NCBI GenBank assembly: GCA_016705245.1
Contig: JADIYM010000002.1
Coordinates: 372,001-436,000, forward strand
Reading direction: 5' to 3'
DNA length: 64,000 nt
Source: Blastocatellia bacterium
GTDB taxonomy: Bacteria; Acidobacteriota; Blastocatellia; UBA7656; JADIYM01
Shown: positions 63,287 through 64,000 of the stretch, piece after piece
Layout: each line of letters starts with the position of its first letter
How positions within the stretch are numbered: the first letter of the stretch is position 1
Position numbers and translations under genes: made by a program
The notes under the pieces: generated by a model
What the model was told of the DNA's origin: nothing
Database searches by the model: none
What the model saw: only the letters and a program-made list of their open reading frames with translations

Positions 63287-63377
63287 ACCAGAACCGCGCG
63301 CGAAGCAAGCGGCCGGCCGAGATAATCACGTCACGTGAATGCCACAGCCGGCCGCTTGCTACGCGCGCGGTTCTGGT
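63287..63377. terminator. Long stem-loop between convergent genes
   Basis: Arms 63287-63316 and 63348-63377 pair at 29 of 30 positions with a 31-base loop that contains a nested TCACGTCACGTGA palindrome. It begins 22 bases past the plus-strand stop and its last base touches the minus-strand stop codon, as expected for a bidirectional terminator. Confidence 0.7.
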
Positions 63378-63670
63378 CACTCATCCAGGTCGATCACCTG
63401 ATCCGGTTCCTCGAGCGTGAAATACGCGTCGAAGACGTCAGCCGTACGATCGAGCTCGACGCCCTGGTAGTCGAATTCCGCATCGAGGAAGCGTTCTTTC
63501 ACCTGACGCTCGAAATCGGTCACGTCCTGGGCGAAGCCGCCTTGCGCGAGAAAAACCACGATACGCTCGACGCTGCCTTCCGGCGCGCCGATCAAGGCGG
63601 CGTAAGCCGGTTTCCACGTGACGACGTAGCAGGCCTTATCCGTTGTGGCCAACGTAGTACTTCCGCGCAA
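63377..63670 (-). CDS. Small acidic protein of unknown function
   Basis: The frame gives up to 97 residues; the N-terminus is uncertain because the first ~11 codons overlap the end of the glycosyltransferase gene (an in-frame TTG at about 63655 is an alternative). The product contains CYVVTWKPAYAALIG, a strand-helix pattern (VERIVVFLAQGGFAQD) and a very acidic end (LEEPDQVIDLDE). No motif is recognised. The overlap with the preceding gene suggests translational coupling. Confidence 0.55.
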   Translation of the reverse strand: MRGSTTLATTDKACYVVTWKPAYAALIGAPEGSVERIVVFLAQGGFAQDVTDFERQVKERFLDAEFDYQGVELDRTADVFDAYFTLEEPDQVIDLDE

Positions 63671-64000
63671 CCCGCTGCTCGAACTTCGTCGACTGCCGCA
63701 GCTTCACGTAGTCGTTGAGCACGCGCTTCTCGGCGTTCGTCGCGAAGTCGTGAAGGTGCTCGTCACCGACGTGCGTCAGGAAAGGCACGAGGTCCGCGCC
63801 GCTTTCCGGCACGATGATTTCCACGCCCGGCACGAAGACTTCCGAGAGACCAGGCCTGTCGATGACGGCGCACGCCGCGCCGCACGCGGCCGGTTCGAGC
63901 ACTTCGTACGGGAGCGAATAGTCGATGGGGTGCGGCCCGGGTGGAACGAGAACGATGCGAGCCGACGAGTAGATGGCCGCACGGGTCAGAGCGCCGCCAG
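63636..64000 (-). CDS. Glycosyltransferase, C-terminal part, N-terminus beyond window
   Basis: The minus strand is open from the window edge to a stop at 63636-63638 (about 120 codons). The product reads AAIYSSARIVLVPPGP, then PYEVLEPAACGAACAVID, GLSEVFVPGVEIIVPES and HDFATNAEKRVLNDY. This is the nucleotide-sugar-binding end of GT-B glycosyltransferases (GT4/CgeB-like): a small-residue E-x-x-A-C-G motif with the acidic ligand, then a G-x-E-I-I-V strand. The donor and acceptor are unknown. It is followed by a small acidic protein gene overlapping its end. Confidence 0.75.
   Translation of the reverse strand, partial: GGALTRAAIYSSARIVLVPPGPHPIDYSLPYEVLEPAACGAACAVIDRPGLSEVFVPGVEIIVPESGADLVPFLTHVGDEHLHDFATNAEKRVLNDYVKLRQSTKFEQRVARKYYVGHNG

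Noticed and set aside
63325..63340. A TCACGTGA-containing sequence as a second parS
   Set aside because: Outside the central six bases it does not match parS, and it lies in the loop of a terminator-like hairpin.

Overview
The window looks like a chromosome segment of a Gram-negative, roughly 60% GC bacterium. LpxD, a LolD/MacB-type ABC exporter and many signal-peptide c-type cytochromes show the outer membrane and periplasm. The mix of parAB next to miaB and a bifunctional nuclease, FG-GAP and choice-of-anchor-V secreted proteins, an ascorbate-type copper monooxygenase and PD40/hydrazine-synthase-like proteins resembles Acidobacteriota; that assignment is inference from gene content only.

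Layout. 0-7.2 kb is housekeeping: a partial SDR, ssb (-), recN, miaB, a DUF151 nuclease, parA and parB. 7.3-16.4 kb codes for secreted proteins: a YCF48/BNR lipoprotein, an FG-GAP protein, a pentaheme cytochrome and a frameshifted choice-of-anchor-V/FG-GAP protein. 16.7-23 kb has lpxD (-) and a tight xer - PAS/GAF histidine kinase - NtrC-type activator operon. Directly behind it lies a sigma54 promoter followed at once by an intrinsic terminator, which predicts a small RNA. 23.6-32.1 kb has a GT39-like transferase, a PRTase, GNAT and pfkA (all three frameshifted), a small secreted protein and an ABC exporter. 32.16-34.97 kb is mostly homopolymer G/C and is almost certainly unreliable sequence, with an integrase C-terminus surviving inside it. 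35.3-44.8 kb (-) holds the electron-transfer-flavoprotein module (ETF-QO, EtfA, EtfB) with a TrmJ-like methylase and the yceD-rpmF-plsX-fabD-acpP-fabF lipid operon. 44.9-60.5 kb is a second secretome block: an FG-GAP paralogue, two truncated gene ends meeting head-on, a sigma54-promoted pentaheme cytochrome, an M14 peptidase, a degenerate HD protein, a copper monooxygenase, a Sco/CusF-like copper chaperone, and a divergent pair (M28 peptidase and hydrazine-synthase-like heme protein) sharing the same five-repeat C-terminal module. 60.9-64 kb has an aminotransferase, two unknown proteins and a glycosyltransferase running off the edge.

How the parts connect. Most accessory genes make exported redox or binding proteins, several with IPT-like C-termini, and the copper enzyme sits beside its likely copper chaperone. 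The NtrC-type activator retains the sigma54-contacting loop, and two near-perfect sigma54 promoters exist in the window: one for the putative small RNA and one for the second pentaheme cytochrome. A third regulatory signature is a recurrent extended -10 (TGG followed by a TANNNT-type hexamer) before at least six genes.

Sequence quality matters here. At least seven conserved genes are broken by single-base shifts, most of which are repaired by adding or removing one base in a short homopolymer, so they are more likely sequencing errors than pseudogenes.
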